A stretch of 64,000 nucleotides of DNA from the NCBI GenBank assembly GCA_039821125.1, contig JBCBOR010000016.1, positions 1-64,000 on the forward strand, given 5' to 3'. This document shows positions 1-9,045 of the stretch, in pieces; positions within the stretch are counted from its first letter, which is position 1; each line of letters begins with the position of its first letter. A program made the translations under genes and the position numbers. The notes under the pieces are model-generated. The model was given only the letters and a program-made list of their open reading frames with translations. It had not been told where the DNA came from and searched no databases. Source of the stretch: Thermohalobaculum sp039821125. GTDB lineage: Bacteria > Pseudomonadota > Alphaproteobacteria > Rhodobacterales > Rhodobacteraceae.

Positions 1-11
1 ATACAGTTTGG

Positions 12-82
12 AGCGGGCGGCGGGAATCGAACCCGCGTCATCAGCTTGGAAGGCTGAGGTCTTACCACTACACAACGCCCGC
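12..82 (-). tRNA. tRNA-Gly (UCC)
   Basis: Read on the minus strand this folds as a complete cloverleaf. The acceptor stem GCGGGCG pairs with CGCCCGC, the T-arm contains GGTTCGATTCC, and a five-base anticodon stem TCAGC/GCTGA encloses the loop CTTCCAA, giving anticodon TCC. The gene is 71 bases without an encoded CCA. Glycine identity follows directly from the anticodon. Confidence 0.96.
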
Positions 83-374
83 GGATTAGTTTTTACACTG
101 GATAATCAGATGCTTAGCTAATCTTTGACCAAGGCCAGTTGATAGCACTCCGCTCCGCGGTTCGCAACATCGAATCTCAGACAGGTGACCTTGAGAACGG
201 TGCGAAGTTTCCAAACTGGCTCCAGAGCGCTTCCCGCTGTCACTCCTGAAGGTGTGGTCTGGGCAGATGTACCAGACCTTGTCGAAACCGTTGGCTCTGA
301 AGGCTCTCGGGTCTTAAAGAATCTGCCGCGCGGCAAACTCGTCGCTCGTCAAACGATTTATGGCGCCGAGAACT
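83..374. other. Intergenic stretch without a supported gene
   Basis: About 290 bases between the tRNA-Gly gene and the hairpin that follows the fasciclin/RTX gene. The first part, upstream of the minus-strand tRNA, is AT-rich (attagtttttacact), as expected for its promoter. Short open frames exist on both strands, but none has a ribosome binding site or a recognisable product. I see nothing else in it. Confidence 0.4.
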
Positions 375-401
375 GTCCGGGCGCCAACGTGGCGCCCGGA
401 C
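375..401 (-). terminator. Strong hairpin after the fasciclin/RTX gene
   Basis: A perfect 11-bp stem, GTCCGGGCGCC pairing with GGCGCCCGGAC, closes a five-base loop (AACGT). It lies just past the stop codon of the minus-strand gene that ends at 416. There is no long T run after it on the minus strand, so it may act as an mRNA-stabilising 3' structure or a weak terminator. Confidence 0.55.
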
Positions 402-415
402 CGGGGGAGCGTTCG

Positions 416-2170
416 TTAGACAAAAACGAACTGGTGGGCATTCAGTTCATGCTCATCGACGCCAGCGAAGGTGATCGAGCCTTCTTCGCCCTCGACAACC
501 GTATTGCCCTCTTCGAAGGTTGTGGCGGCCTCCAAAGCATGGAAGTTCTGGAAGTCATCCTTCGACAGCACAACGATGTCCCAGCGTGTCAGGTCCTCTA
601 CGACGTCTTCGCCCGAGATATGACGGAAGTCGAAGACATCGCGACCGCGACCGCCGGACAGATGGTCGTCACCATCACCGCCGTTGAGCTTGTCGCGCCC
701 AAGTCCGCCGAAAAGCTTGTCATCGCCGTCACCGCCTTTCAGCCAATCGCGGCCACGACCGCCGGAAAGATGGTCGTCACCATCGCCGCCGTTGAGCTTG
801 TCGCGCCCAAGCCCGCCGAAAAGCTTGTCATCGCCGTCACCGCCCTTCAGCAGATCGCGGCCACCACCGCCATCCAGAAGGTCGTTCCCATCGCCGCCTT
901 TCAGAAGATCGGCACCCTTCAGGCCGAAAATCTCGTCATTGCCGTCGGTGCCGATCAACTTGTCGTAGAAGTTGGTGCCTTCGATGACTTCACCGGGCGT
1001 GTTGCCTGGAAAATCCAGCGGGATCAGCACGTGATCGATCGCCTGGATTGTACCGTTGGCTGCAGGGATGTCGGGGATGACGATGTTCGGATTGTCGATG
1101 TCCGGCTCGTTGTCGATCAACTCGGTGCCTTCGGACCCGAATGTCACGCCATCCAGAAGCGTCTCGACCTGGTCAAGGTCATCGATCTCCTCAGCGGTCT
1201 TCGCACCGGGCGAGACGTGGTAGAGCAGAATGTCAGTCAGCAACGGGATCGGATCGCCATCGGGTGCGAGCCCGGCCAGAGCACCGGCGATAAAGCCAAA
1301 GACTGCTCCCTCATCAGCGGTGTCACCGTCGAAGCCGAGATCGAGCGCCAGTTGCGTGAACGCGGCGTCAGTCGGGGCAAAGACCGTGATATCCGGCGAG
1401 TTCCGCACCGCATCTACGAGGTTCGCCGCATCCAGCGCCTGGACAAGGATGTTAAAGTCATCCGACCCGGCGGCGATATCGACAATGTTGTCGAGGGTTT
1501 CATTCCCGGGGATATCCACGGGCAGCAGAACCCTGTCGATGATGTGGATCGTCCCATTCGCCGTCTGCAGATCGGGCGTCGCGACATTCGGATCGGTTAT
1601 GTCTGGCTCGAGATCGCCCAGACGCGTCCCGTCGATCTCGATCTCACCGCCCTGAACCGTGGTGACAACTCCTGCATGCTGAAGCTCGGCGAGCGTCTGT
1701 GCGCCGGGCGCGACGTGATAGAGCAGCACCTGCGCGAGAAGATCCACTGCACCTTCTGCAGAACCGGCCAGATCCTCGAGTGCGGTCAGGATGCCGAGCA
1801 GAGCGGCAGACTCGTCTCCATCCGGAACATCGGCACCCAGATCACGTGCTAGCTGGATAAACGCCGCATCCGTCGGCGCGAACACCGTAAAGTCTGCGTT
1901 CGGATCAGCCAGGGTTCCGACCAGATCGGTCGCAATCAGCGCTTCGCGCAGGATGTCGAAGTCATCACCGTTGTCATCCAGCCCCTCTGCGCCGGATACA
2001 TCGAGAACAACGTCGACAATGGTTGGCTCGGGTTCGGGCGGCCTGAGGTCGATCTTGCCCTGCGCGAAAAGCACAAGGTCTTTGAGGCTTATCTCTTGAT
2101 CGCCGAGAAAGATGTGGAAGCCGCGGATCTCGAAGGTCAGCCCTTTGAGTTCGAAGGTTCTGACATGCAT
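416..2170 (-). CDS. Fasciclin (FAS1) double-domain protein with RTX calcium-binding repeats
   Basis: The product is about 584 residues. After a short N-terminal segment come two FAS1 domains (roughly residues 50-215 and 225-390), each with the signature TVFAPTDAAF and a late HIIDRVL/AIDHVL-type segment. A run of RTX nonapeptides (GGDGDD, GGLGRD, GGRGRD) follows at about 400-520, then a non-repetitive C-terminal tail. There is no N-terminal signal peptide. RTX repeats near the C-terminus usually mark calcium-folding proteins exported by a type I system, and FAS1 domains mediate adhesion. I chose the ATG at 2170 because GGAG lies nine bases before it; the in-frame ATG at 2185 has no ribosome binding site. 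No type I exporter is in the window. Export is inferred. Confidence 0.88.
   Translation of the reverse strand: MHVRTFELKGLTFEIRGFHIFLGDQEISLKDLVLFAQGKIDLRPPEPEPTIVDVVLDVSGAEGLDDNGDDFDILREALIATDLVGTLADPNADFTVFAPTDAAFIQLARDLGADVPDGDESAALLGILTALEDLAGSAEGAVDLLAQVLLYHVAPGAQTLAELQHAGVVTTVQGGEIEIDGTRLGDLEPDITDPNVATPDLQTANGTIHIIDRVLLPVDIPGNETLDNIVDIAAGSDDFNILVQALDAANLVDAVRNSPDITVFAPTDAAFTQLALDLGFDGDTADEGAVFGFIAGALAGLAPDGDPIPLLTDILLYHVSPGAKTAEEIDDLDQVETLLDGVTFGSEGTELIDNEPDIDNPNIVIPDIPAANGTIQAIDHVLIPLDFPGNTPGEVIEGTNFYDKLIGTDGNDEIFGLKGADLLKGGDGNDLLDGGGGRDLLKGGDGDDKLFGGLGRDKLNGGDGDDHLSGGRGRDWLKGGDGDDKLFGGLGRDKLNGGDGDDHLSGGRGRDVFDFRHISGEDVVEDLTRWDIVVLSKDDFQNFHALEAATTFEEGNTVVEGEEGSITFAGVDEHELNAHQFVFV
645..860 (-). 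repeat. 108-bp tandem duplication within the RTX region
   Basis: Two nearly identical units offset by exactly 108 bases (36 codons) lie in the RTX part of the fasciclin gene; for example gatggtcgtcac occurs at 661 and again at 769. Each unit encodes four calcium-binding nonapeptides. The high DNA identity indicates a recent in-frame duplication or ongoing repeat-number change. Confidence 0.85.
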
Positions 2171-2262
2171 ATCAGAGTACTCCATAAGTCAGGTTGAGGG
2201 GGTAGGCTTCTGCAGACCCCGCGCGGTCGCAGGATCTGCAGCAGGCACCAGTTCGTGCGAGA

Positions 2263-2763
2263 TCAGGGCAGGATCACCTTGTCGATCACGTGGATCACGC
2301 CGTTCGATGCTGTGACATCAGCCGTGACGACGTTTGCACCATCGACCGTCACCCCGCCACCGGTGGCATCGATGTCCACGGTCGTGCCTTGCACGGTTTC
2401 GGCCTGCAGTTTCTTGCCTGCCAGATCGCTGGATTTCACTGCGCCCGAGACAACATGGTAAGTCAGAACGGCTGTAAGCTGATCTTTGTTCTCAGGCTTC
2501 AGCAGGCTCTCGACGGTGCCCGCCGGCAACGCGGCAAACGCGGCATCGGTCGGCGCAAACACCGTGAACGGCCCAGGCGACTTGAGGGTGTCCACCAGAT
2601 CAGCGGCTTTCGCGGCTGCGAGCAGGGTATTGAAGCTGCCTGCTGCAGCGGCAGTGTCAACAATATCGGCGGCCGGGGCCGAAGTGGCGGTCGACGAGGT
2701 GCTGCTGGTCTGGCTGCAGGCAGCAAGCAGCGCGAGCGCTGCAACAGCGAGGAATTTTTTCAT
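2263..2763 (-). CDS. Fasciclin-domain lipoprotein
   Basis: A 166-residue protein that starts MKKFLAVAALALLAACS, a signal peptide ending in a lipobox (LLAAC) with Cys16 as the expected lipidated residue. A Thr/Ser-rich linker follows, then one FAS1 domain with TVFAPTDAAFAALP, an HVVSGAV segment and a final HVIDKVILP. The start at 2763 is preceded by AGGAG. Small fasciclin lipoproteins of this kind sit in the bacterial envelope; their ligand is generally unknown. It lies just upstream of the fasciclin/RTX gene on the same strand, with 92 bases between them, so the two may be co-transcribed. It is divergent from the DUF6502 gene. Confidence 0.9.
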   Translation of the reverse strand: MKKFLAVAALALLAACSQTSSTSSTATSAPAADIVDTAAAAGSFNTLLAAAKAADLVDTLKSPGPFTVFAPTDAAFAALPAGTVESLLKPENKDQLTAVLTYHVVSGAVKSSDLAGKKLQAETVQGTTVDIDATGGGVTVDGANVVTADVTASNGVIHVIDKVILP

Positions 2764-2786
2764 ATCTGAGTCTCCTGTGTCGATTA

Positions 2787-2870
2787 TGTGTGCATTTTTC
2801 CCACACACTGAATGCGAACTTGTTCCACCATGCGGATAGGTCAATGGCTTTCGTGGACTTTTTTTCCACG
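2787..2870. promoter_or_regulatory. Divergent control region with two inverted repeats
   Basis: Between the fasciclin lipoprotein gene (minus) and the DUF6502 gene (plus) there are two short inverted repeats with T-rich centres: TGTGTG/CACACA at 2787-2807 and CGTGGA/TCCACG at 2852-2870. They could be operators for either gene or simple chance hairpins. No regulator family is assigned. Confidence 0.3.
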
Positions 2871-2888
2871 CGCACCTATGTGCAAACC

Positions 2889-3803
2889 ATGGTGGATGAG
2901 ACGAACAGCGGAGATGGATCGGGGTTCGCACGTGTCTTAACGGGGCTTCTGCGCCCGTTGGTGCGTGCGATGATTGCCCGCGGCGTGACCGCGCCCGCGC
3001 TCTACCGCATCGTCAAACAGGTTTATGTCGACGTCGCCGAGAGCGAATTCCGGCTCGATGGTGCAAGGCAGACCGACAGCCGGATCAGCATGCTCACGGG
3101 CGTCCACCGCCGCGATGTGCGCGCGATGCGCGGCACGGATGGCACCGACCGGCAGGCCGAAGAGAAGGTGACCACCATCGCCTCGGTCATCGGGCGATGG
3201 ATCGCCGATCCCGAGTTTCGCGATGGGGATGGCAAACCTGCGCCGCTGGATCGCACCGGCGATCGCAGTTTTGAAACGCTGGTCCAGGCTGTCAGCAAGG
3301 ACATCCGCCCCCGCACGGTGCTGGACGAGTTGGAGCGCCAGGGACTGGTCCGGCACATCGATGGCCAGGTGCACCTCAGCACAGACGCGTTTCTAGGTCC
3401 CGCCGATCCCGAGCAGAAGATCTTCTTCTTCGCCGAGAATGTCGGCGACCACATATCGGCCGCCGTCGACAATCTGTTGTCGGACGAACCGCGCTTCATG
3501 GAGCGGGCGGTGTTCTACAATCGGCTCACGGCAGACTCCGTCGATGCGATCGAGACCGAAGCGCGGCGTCTGGGCAATGACGCGCTGGTTGCGTTGAACG
3601 AGATGGCGAACAGCAGACAGATGCAAGATCTGGACGCGCCGGACGGAACAGAGCGATTCCGGTTCGGCGTTTTCTTCTACCGGACCGACGAAGCCTCAGA
3701 GGCCGAAGCAAACCCCGCAACGGAATCGCAATCCGACCTCAAGGCAGATACGGACACTCCGGCAGACAAAGAAAAGACGGCAGGGGACGATGATACAGCT
3801 TGA
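2889..3803 (+). CDS. DUF6502 family protein
   Basis: The protein opens with a conserved-looking segment (LTGLLRPLVRAMIARGVTAPALYRIVKQVYVDVA) typical of the DUF6502 family. A basic helical region containing LTGVHRRDVRAMRG follows, reminiscent of a helix-turn-helix, then about 150 residues of unknown fold and an acidic, low-complexity tail. I chose the ATG at 2889 because the family core begins soon after it. In-frame ATGs at 2844 and 2790 are possible; the one at 2844 has GGATAGG before it, but the segment they would add covers the T-rich inverted repeat. The gene overlaps the DUF5666 gene by 14 bases, so the two are translationally coupled. A regulatory role is suggested only by the HTH-like segment. 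Confidence 0.75.
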   Translation: MVDETNSGDGSGFARVLTGLLRPLVRAMIARGVTAPALYRIVKQVYVDVAESEFRLDGARQTDSRISMLTGVHRRDVRAMRGTDGTDRQAEEKVTTIASVIGRWIADPEFRDGDGKPAPLDRTGDRSFETLVQAVSKDIRPRTVLDELERQGLVRHIDGQVHLSTDAFLGPADPEQKIFFFAENVGDHISAAVDNLLSDEPRFMERAVFYNRLTADSVDAIETEARRLGNDALVALNEMANSRQMQDLDAPDGTERFRFGVFFYRTDEASEAEANPATESQSDLKADTDTPADKEKTAGDDDTA

Positions 3804-4749
3804 CCGCAGACATCTTCTGACGGGGCTCGGCGCCATGAGTGTGGCGGCGTGTTCGGACCCGTTCGAGATCGGCACAGGCAAGAAGCCCCCAAAAGGCGGA
3901 ATCGGCGGAACGGGCATCGTCGGCACTTTGACCGATTTTGGCAGCCTTCTGGTCAATGGTCTGCGGATCGAAACGGATGGCAGCGCGGAGATAACAGACG
4001 CATTCGGAACCATGGCGGGCGATGCAATGTCGGTTGGCCACCACCTGACCATCGAGGCCGCGACCGTCGATGGCGTGCTGGTGGCCCGTCGGGTGAGGAT
4101 TGTTCACCCGGTGATTGGACGGGTGGACAGAGCCGATCCATCCGGCATGCGCGGCATCGTGGCAGGCGTGCCGATCCAACTTGAGCCGGGCGCCGAGGGC
4201 GTCCTGACCCCGGGAGCACGCGTCGCGGTTTCCGGCGCGTGGCGAGACACGACGGTGATCGCCTCAAGGATCGATGAACGTCCTGGCGATGGCCCTGTGG
4301 TGATCTCGGGCGTGATCAGGCGCGCTGGCACAAGTGCTCCACCAACCCTTGCTGGCGTGCGGATCCGGACGTCAGTTGCGCTGCCCGAGTCCGGCACCTT
4401 CGTCACTGCGATCGGCAGGCATGCGGCGACTGGGTTCGTCGCGGAGCAGATCATACCCGGACGTTTCACCGGCGCGGCTGGGCCACTGACGGCCCTGTCC
4501 ATTGATGGATATCTCGAGGTTGCGGCCACCGCGCCGTTCTTCGCCGTGTCAGGCCTGGGCCACAGCTTCGACGAAGACGCCAAACTCGCGGCCTTCCGCG
4601 ATCAGAGGTCCATTTTCTCGGGCACCTATGATGGCAAGTTTGTTGTTCGCGACACGCTCAGATTGCCCGAGGCGCTGCCCGAGCGTCGACGCCTTCTGGC
4701 CGGGATCGTCGATGGTACCGTGACGCCAGAGGCCATCCCGGCACGCTAG
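3790..4749 (+). CDS. DUF5666-type exported lipoprotein
   Basis: 319 residues. The N-terminus (MIQLDRRHLLTGLGAMSVAAC) has a twin-arginine-like DRRHLL followed by a hydrophobic segment and a lipobox ending at Cys21, so an exported lipoprotein is likely. The mature part begins with a Gly-rich segment (GGIGGTGIVGTLTDFGSLLVNGLRIE) and then repeated beta-rich OB-like modules, as in DUF5666 proteins. Its start lies inside the end of the DUF6502 gene. The molecular function is unknown. Confidence 0.75.
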   Translation: MIQLDRRHLLTGLGAMSVAACSDPFEIGTGKKPPKGGIGGTGIVGTLTDFGSLLVNGLRIETDGSAEITDAFGTMAGDAMSVGHHLTIEAATVDGVLVARRVRIVHPVIGRVDRADPSGMRGIVAGVPIQLEPGAEGVLTPGARVAVSGAWRDTTVIASRIDERPGDGPVVISGVIRRAGTSAPPTLAGVRIRTSVALPESGTFVTAIGRHAATGFVAEQIIPGRFTGAAGPLTALSIDGYLEVAATAPFFAVSGLGHSFDEDAKLAAFRDQRSIFSGTYDGKFVVRDTLRLPEALPERRRLLAGIVDGTVTPEAIPAR

Positions 4750-4904
4750 ACGCTCGGCGCCTTGCGGTGCCCTCGGTAATCGTTAATAACATCTTAAAGT
4801 TGGAGAATGTGGTCTTTCTCACAGCACAGGGTTGTATCCTGTTGGACCATACATCCGTTGAGACCAAAAGCCTTCGCTCAACGCTATTTGATGGAGAAAG
4901 ACAT

Positions 4905-6974
4905 ATGAAACTCCCATATTCGGAGCCGGATCCGGCCGGCTCGGAGCGCGCTCGTGTTGCCAAACGCGTGCGCGATCTGGCTACAGAGATTTCGCGGCTC
5001 CAGCCCCAGGCGCTGACGCGGACCAACTGCGAAGAAAACGATCACGGCCCGGAATATCCGGCCAACTTCACCAAGGGTTTACGTCACAACAAGGCCGGTG
5101 TTATTGCGGAGGCCGCAGACTATCGCTGCTTTGTCGAGGCCATCAATGCGCCGGATCCGACACTGTTCGAGAAGTCCGTACCGACGGCGACCGAGGACGA
5201 TTTCAACTGCAAAGAAGTCGATGGCAAGAGGAAAGAACCCTTTGCATGGCGCGGTTGGGAAAGCCCGCGCGCGGGTCATGCATATGACCTTGAAGGCCCG
5301 GATGCCGGAGCCGTTGGCATGGCCCCCGCACCACGCGTGGGCTCGTCCGAACTGTCGGCTGAGATGGCCGAAGTCTACGCCCTTGCGATCCTGCGCGACG
5401 TACCATTCACCGAGATCTGTAACGGTGGCGATAAACGGCTTTGTCCTAGCTCGAAAAGGCCTGGCAGGGCGGTTCTGTCGTCGAAGGAGATTGTAAAGCT
5501 GCTGAACAGCATGCCATTCTTCTCGGGCAAATACCGTGTGTCATCGACCCCGCACAACGCGGTTGACGGGCTGAACGGCTTCGAGGCGAACCGGCGCTTT
5601 GCCCGGACCCTGTCCGACGACGGCAAACTGTCGACCGACACAGTGTTCCGCGGCTCGACCAAGGGCGCGCAGGTCGGCCCCTACATCTCTCAGTTCATGC
5701 TGATCGGCTCGAACTCACGGGCGGGCGGCGGTGCCCATGACGGGGCGCATCCCGGAACGTCGGTACAGTTTGCACCTGAGGACGGCCTGATCGAGTACGG
5801 ATCGATCGTGATCGACCAGCGCACCCAGACCCACAAGAACTGTCTCGACTACATGACCGAGTGGTGCCAGTGGCTGGACGTCCAGAACGGCGCCAATGTC
5901 GGGCGGATCGCCCAGTATGAAGGCGAGCGCCGGTTCATCACCACGCCGCGGGATCTGGCGACCTATGTGCACTTCGATGCGCTCTACGAGGCGTATCTGA
6001 ATGCCTGTCTGCTGATGCTGGGTATGGGTGTGCCGTTCTCGAAAGGCTTCCCTGAGGCAAGCCCGTCCGGTCGCCGCACCCCGTTTGCAACCTTTGGCGG
6101 GCCACACATCCTCAGCCTGGTGTGCGAGGTCGCGACCCGCTGTCTGAAGGCCGTGCGCCGCCAGAAGTTCAACTATCACCGCCGGGCGCGTCCCGAGGTG
6201 ATGGGGGGACGCTTCACAATGGCCGCTCTGGGTCAGGCCAGCAAGCTTGGCTGCGCGGGCGATGCCTTCAACGACTCCCTTGGCGAGATGCCGAAGGATC
6301 TGGTCAAGGCCATCGTCGAGCACAACGGTCAGCAGAACACGGCGGCCATGGCCCGGATGCGCGGCCTGCACTGCGACGCAAAGGGCTGCTTGCCCCACGG
6401 GCTCACAGATGACCAGTTCAACGCGCGCAACCTGTTGCTGCCGATGGCGTTTCCCGAAGGCTCGCCCATGCACCCGGCCTATGGCGCGGGGCACGCAACG
6501 GTCGCGGGCGGCTGCGTCACGATGCTGAAAGCCTTCTTCGAGATGTTTGAGGATTGCGACAGCTTCAAGGAACGCACGCTGCCGTTCTGCTTTGTCCCGA
6601 ACCATGACGGCAGCAAACTGGTCAAGGACGACAAGTGCAAGGAACCGCTGACCATTCAGGGCGAGTTGGACAAGCTGGCCGCCAACATCTCGATCGGGCG
6701 CAACATGGCGGGGGTCCACTACTATTCGGACTACTACGACAGCCTGCGCATGGGCGAGCGGATCGCGGTCGGCATCCTGATGGAGCAAGCCCCCACCTAT
6801 GGCGAGACGGTCGAGTGCACGTTCAAGTCGTTCGACGGCGACATGATCTCGATCAGCGGCGAGGGCGGAAGCTGCCCGTCAATGTCGGTGATGGATCGGG
6901 ACGGTGGTGTGACCAAGCCGGACGAATGGTGGCTGCGTCACGTCTCGGGCGCCGAGCTTAGCGAAGACCTTTAG
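4905..6974 (+). CDS. Vanadium-dependent haloperoxidase
   Basis: 689 residues. The C-terminal half carries the vanadate-binding signatures of the PAP2/haloperoxidase superfamily: PAYGAGHATVAGG (His530, the expected acid-base residue) and GRNMAGVHYYSDYY (Arg599, and His605 as the expected vanadate ligand). Family members oxidise bromide, iodide or chloride with hydrogen peroxide. The start at 4905 has GGAG eight bases upstream; a longer frame from GTG 4767 has no support. No signal peptide is evident. The halide preference cannot be read from the sequence. A clear terminator follows. Confidence 0.9.
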   Translation: MKLPYSEPDPAGSERARVAKRVRDLATEISRLQPQALTRTNCEENDHGPEYPANFTKGLRHNKAGVIAEAADYRCFVEAINAPDPTLFEKSVPTATEDDFNCKEVDGKRKEPFAWRGWESPRAGHAYDLEGPDAGAVGMAPAPRVGSSELSAEMAEVYALAILRDVPFTEICNGGDKRLCPSSKRPGRAVLSSKEIVKLLNSMPFFSGKYRVSSTPHNAVDGLNGFEANRRFARTLSDDGKLSTDTVFRGSTKGAQVGPYISQFMLIGSNSRAGGGAHDGAHPGTSVQFAPEDGLIEYGSIVIDQRTQTHKNCLDYMTEWCQWLDVQNGANVGRIAQYEGERRFITTPRDLATYVHFDALYEAYLNACLLMLGMGVPFSKGFPEASPSGRRTPFATFGGPHILSLVCEVATRCLKAVRRQKFNYHRRARPEVMGGRFTMAALGQASKLGCAGDAFNDSLGEMPKDLVKAIVEHNGQQNTAAMARMRGLHCDAKGCLPHGLTDDQFNARNLLLPMAFPEGSPMHPAYGAGHATVAGGCVTMLKAFFEMFEDCDSFKERTLPFCFVPNHDGSKLVKDDKCKEPLTIQGELDKLAANISIGRNMAGVHYYSDYYDSLRMGERIAVGILMEQAPTYGETVECTFKSFDGDMISISGEGGSCPSMSVMDRDGGVTKPDEWWLRHVSGAELSEDL

Positions 6975-6994
6975 TCGGATCACAGGAAGATCTT

Positions 6995-7020
6995 GCGGGG
7001 GCCTGCGGGTCCCCGCTTTT
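6995..7020 (+). terminator. Rho-independent terminator of the haloperoxidase gene
   Basis: The stem GCGGGG pairs with CCCCGC around a G/C-rich loop and is followed directly by TTTT. It fills the gap between the haloperoxidase stop and the end of the convergent permease gene. Confidence 0.8.
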
Positions 7021-9045
7021 CTATGCGATGCCGAGCTGGCGTTTGCGTTGCTCGGCCCAGGCGCCGATGATCCGGTCGCCGATGATCCCCAGCGCCGCGA
7101 TGAAGAAACCAGCGAGGATCCCGCGCCCGAAGTTCTGGGTCGAGATCGAGCGCACGACCTCCTGGCCCAGATCCGTCGAGCCGATCAGAGCCGTAATCGC
7201 GGTCATGGCCAGCGCCATCATGATCGTCTGGTTGATGCCCAGCATGATCTCGGGGAGCGCGATTGGCATCTCGACCTTCCAGAGCCGTTGCCAGCGGGTC
7301 GCGCCGTTGGCGATGCCGGCCTCGACCGTCACGGGTGGAATGCGCTTCAGACCGAGATAGGTGAACCGGATTGCCGGGACCATGGCGTAGGGGATGATCG
7401 CGAAGACGTTCGCGAAATCGCCGATCCGAAACAGCATGATCGCCGGGATCAGGTAGATGAAGGACGGGAACGTCTGGAGCGTATCGCAGATCGGCATGAC
7501 CACGCCTGAGACACGCTCGGACCGGGCCGACCAGATGCCAAGAGGCACCCCGATCAGCACGCAAAGGATCGTGGCGATGAGCACCAGATAGGTGGTCTTC
7601 ATCGTCTCTTCCCAGAACCCGGTCACGGTGAAGGACGCCATCAGCGCCAGCACCAGCAGTAGGATCGGCCAGCGCCCCATGCGCCACGCGGCGAGGCCCA
7701 CGACACCGAAGAAGACGGGCCACGGTAGCCAGAGGAAGAAGTCCCGTGTCGGCAACAGGATATACAGCGTCGCCCAGTCGCGCACCGGGTTCACATAGTC
7801 GAAGGCCACGACGTTGAAATCCCGGATCGCCTGATCGAGGAACCGCGCGATCTGCTTGGCATCGAACAGCAGGATCTTCTCCTCACCACTGCCCCAAGTC
7901 CATTTAGACGGCGGCACGCCCAGCTTCTTCATGTAAGCCGCCGCGATGTAGCTGACGATCAGGATCACGACGAAGGCGACCATGTGGGCATGACGCTGCA
8001 ACCAGCTACGCTGTGTCGCGAAGTGGTCCGTCTCCTTGTAGGCGTAGGCTTGGGTCAACCGGTCGAGCACGATGGCGATCAGCGTGATGGCGATCCCCTG
8101 CTCGATGGCCACACCCAGCCGAAGCTGCTGCAGCGAGTAAAGCAGCTTGTGGCCCAGCCCCTGCGCCCCTGCGATCGAGGCGATGACCACCATCGCCAGC
8201 GTCTGCATCACGACCTGGTTCAGCCCAAGCATCAGCGTGCGCTTGGCCGACGGCAGCGCGACCTTCCACAGCAGTTGCCGGCGAGTGCAGCCCGACATCT
8301 TGCCGCTTTCGATCACGTCGGAAGAAACGGTTTGCAACCCCAGGATCGTGCACCGCGCCATCGGTGGCATCGCGAAGATCACCGTGGCGATCAGCGCGGT
8401 CACAGGCCCCAATGCAAAGAGCGCGGCCACCGGCGCCAGATACGCCATATGCGGGGTCGCCTGCATCAGGTCGAACATCGGCGTCACGATCCGCGCGACG
8501 ATCTTGGACCGCGTGACCCAGATCCCCAGCAATACGCCGATGATTGCCGCCATCGGCACCGCGACGATCACGATGGTCATGGTCCGCATCGAGTCCTTCC
8601 AGAGGTTGAAGAACACGATGTAGAGCAGCGACAGCGCGCACAGCAGCGCCAGCCGCCAGCCTCCGACCCAATGGGCGAAGATCGTCACCCCGGCGACCAC
8701 CGCGACCCACGGCAGCGGGCCGAGCCCGATCGATTTGAACCCGCGATAGAGCAGGTATTCCGCCCATTTGACCGGAGCCTTCAGTGCCTCGCCAATGCCG
8801 CGGGTGATTTCCTTGAACTCGATCCCGAAGATGGTGGCTTCGCTTTTCAGCCACTCGATGAATTGGGTCAGCCATGCTTCGGCGGGGACGACCCATTCGG
8901 CGGGCCAGCGCTTGGCGCCATCCCAGACCAGCGAGAGAGCAACACCGAAGACAATGATCAGCGCGAACTGCGCGGCCAGTGGCAGAGTCGCGAGCGAGAC
9001 GGACGGCGCCCGGACTTCCCCGCGCTCTGCCGTCGCCTCGCTCAT
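7021..9045 (-). CDS. Glycine betaine/proline-type ABC transporter permease, two fused domains
   Basis: 674 residues, about twice a normal ProW-type permease. Two binding-protein-dependent transport domains are present, each with its own EAA-type cytoplasmic loop (SGKMSGCTRRQLLWKVALPSA in the first half, AGIANGATRWQRLWKVEMP in the second) and several hydrophobic membrane segments. One polypeptide can therefore supply both membrane halves of the transporter. Its ATG overlaps the stop of the ATPase gene by four bases, and the binding-protein gene lies further upstream, giving the order binding protein-ATPase-permease. The substrate is probably glycine betaine or a related quaternary amine, supported by the family and the choline-sulfatase nearby. 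Confidence 0.9.
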   Translation of the reverse strand: MSEATAERGEVRAPSVSLATLPLAAQFALIIVFGVALSLVWDGAKRWPAEWVVPAEAWLTQFIEWLKSEATIFGIEFKEITRGIGEALKAPVKWAEYLLYRGFKSIGLGPLPWVAVVAGVTIFAHWVGGWRLALLCALSLLYIVFFNLWKDSMRTMTIVIVAVPMAAIIGVLLGIWVTRSKIVARIVTPMFDLMQATPHMAYLAPVAALFALGPVTALIATVIFAMPPMARCTILGLQTVSSDVIESGKMSGCTRRQLLWKVALPSAKRTLMLGLNQVVMQTLAMVVIASIAGAQGLGHKLLYSLQQLRLGVAIEQGIAITLIAIVLDRLTQAYAYKETDHFATQRSWLQRHAHMVAFVVILIVSYIAAAYMKKLGVPPSKWTWGSGEEKILLFDAKQIARFLDQAIRDFNVVAFDYVNPVRDWATLYILLPTRDFFLWLPWPVFFGVVGLAAWRMGRWPILLLVLALMASFTVTGFWEETMKTTYLVLIATILCVLIGVPLGIWSARSERVSGVVMPICDTLQTFPSFIYLIPAIMLFRIGDFANVFAIIPYAMVPAIRFTYLGLKRIPPVTVEAGIANGATRWQRLWKVEMPIALPEIMLGINQTIMMALAMTAITALIGSTDLGQEVVRSISTQNFGRGILAGFFIAALGIIGDRIIGAWAEQRKRQLGIA

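Noticed and set aside
185..1852. 555-codon open frame on the plus strand opposite the fasciclin/RTX gene
   Set aside because: It is a shadow of the repetitive minus-strand gene: the opposite frame has clear FAS1 and RTX motifs, and this one has none and no ribosome binding site.
5715..6788. 357-codon minus-strand frame opposite the haloperoxidase gene
   Set aside because: The plus strand holds well-conserved haloperoxidase motifs over the same stretch; long antisense frames are common in GC-rich DNA.
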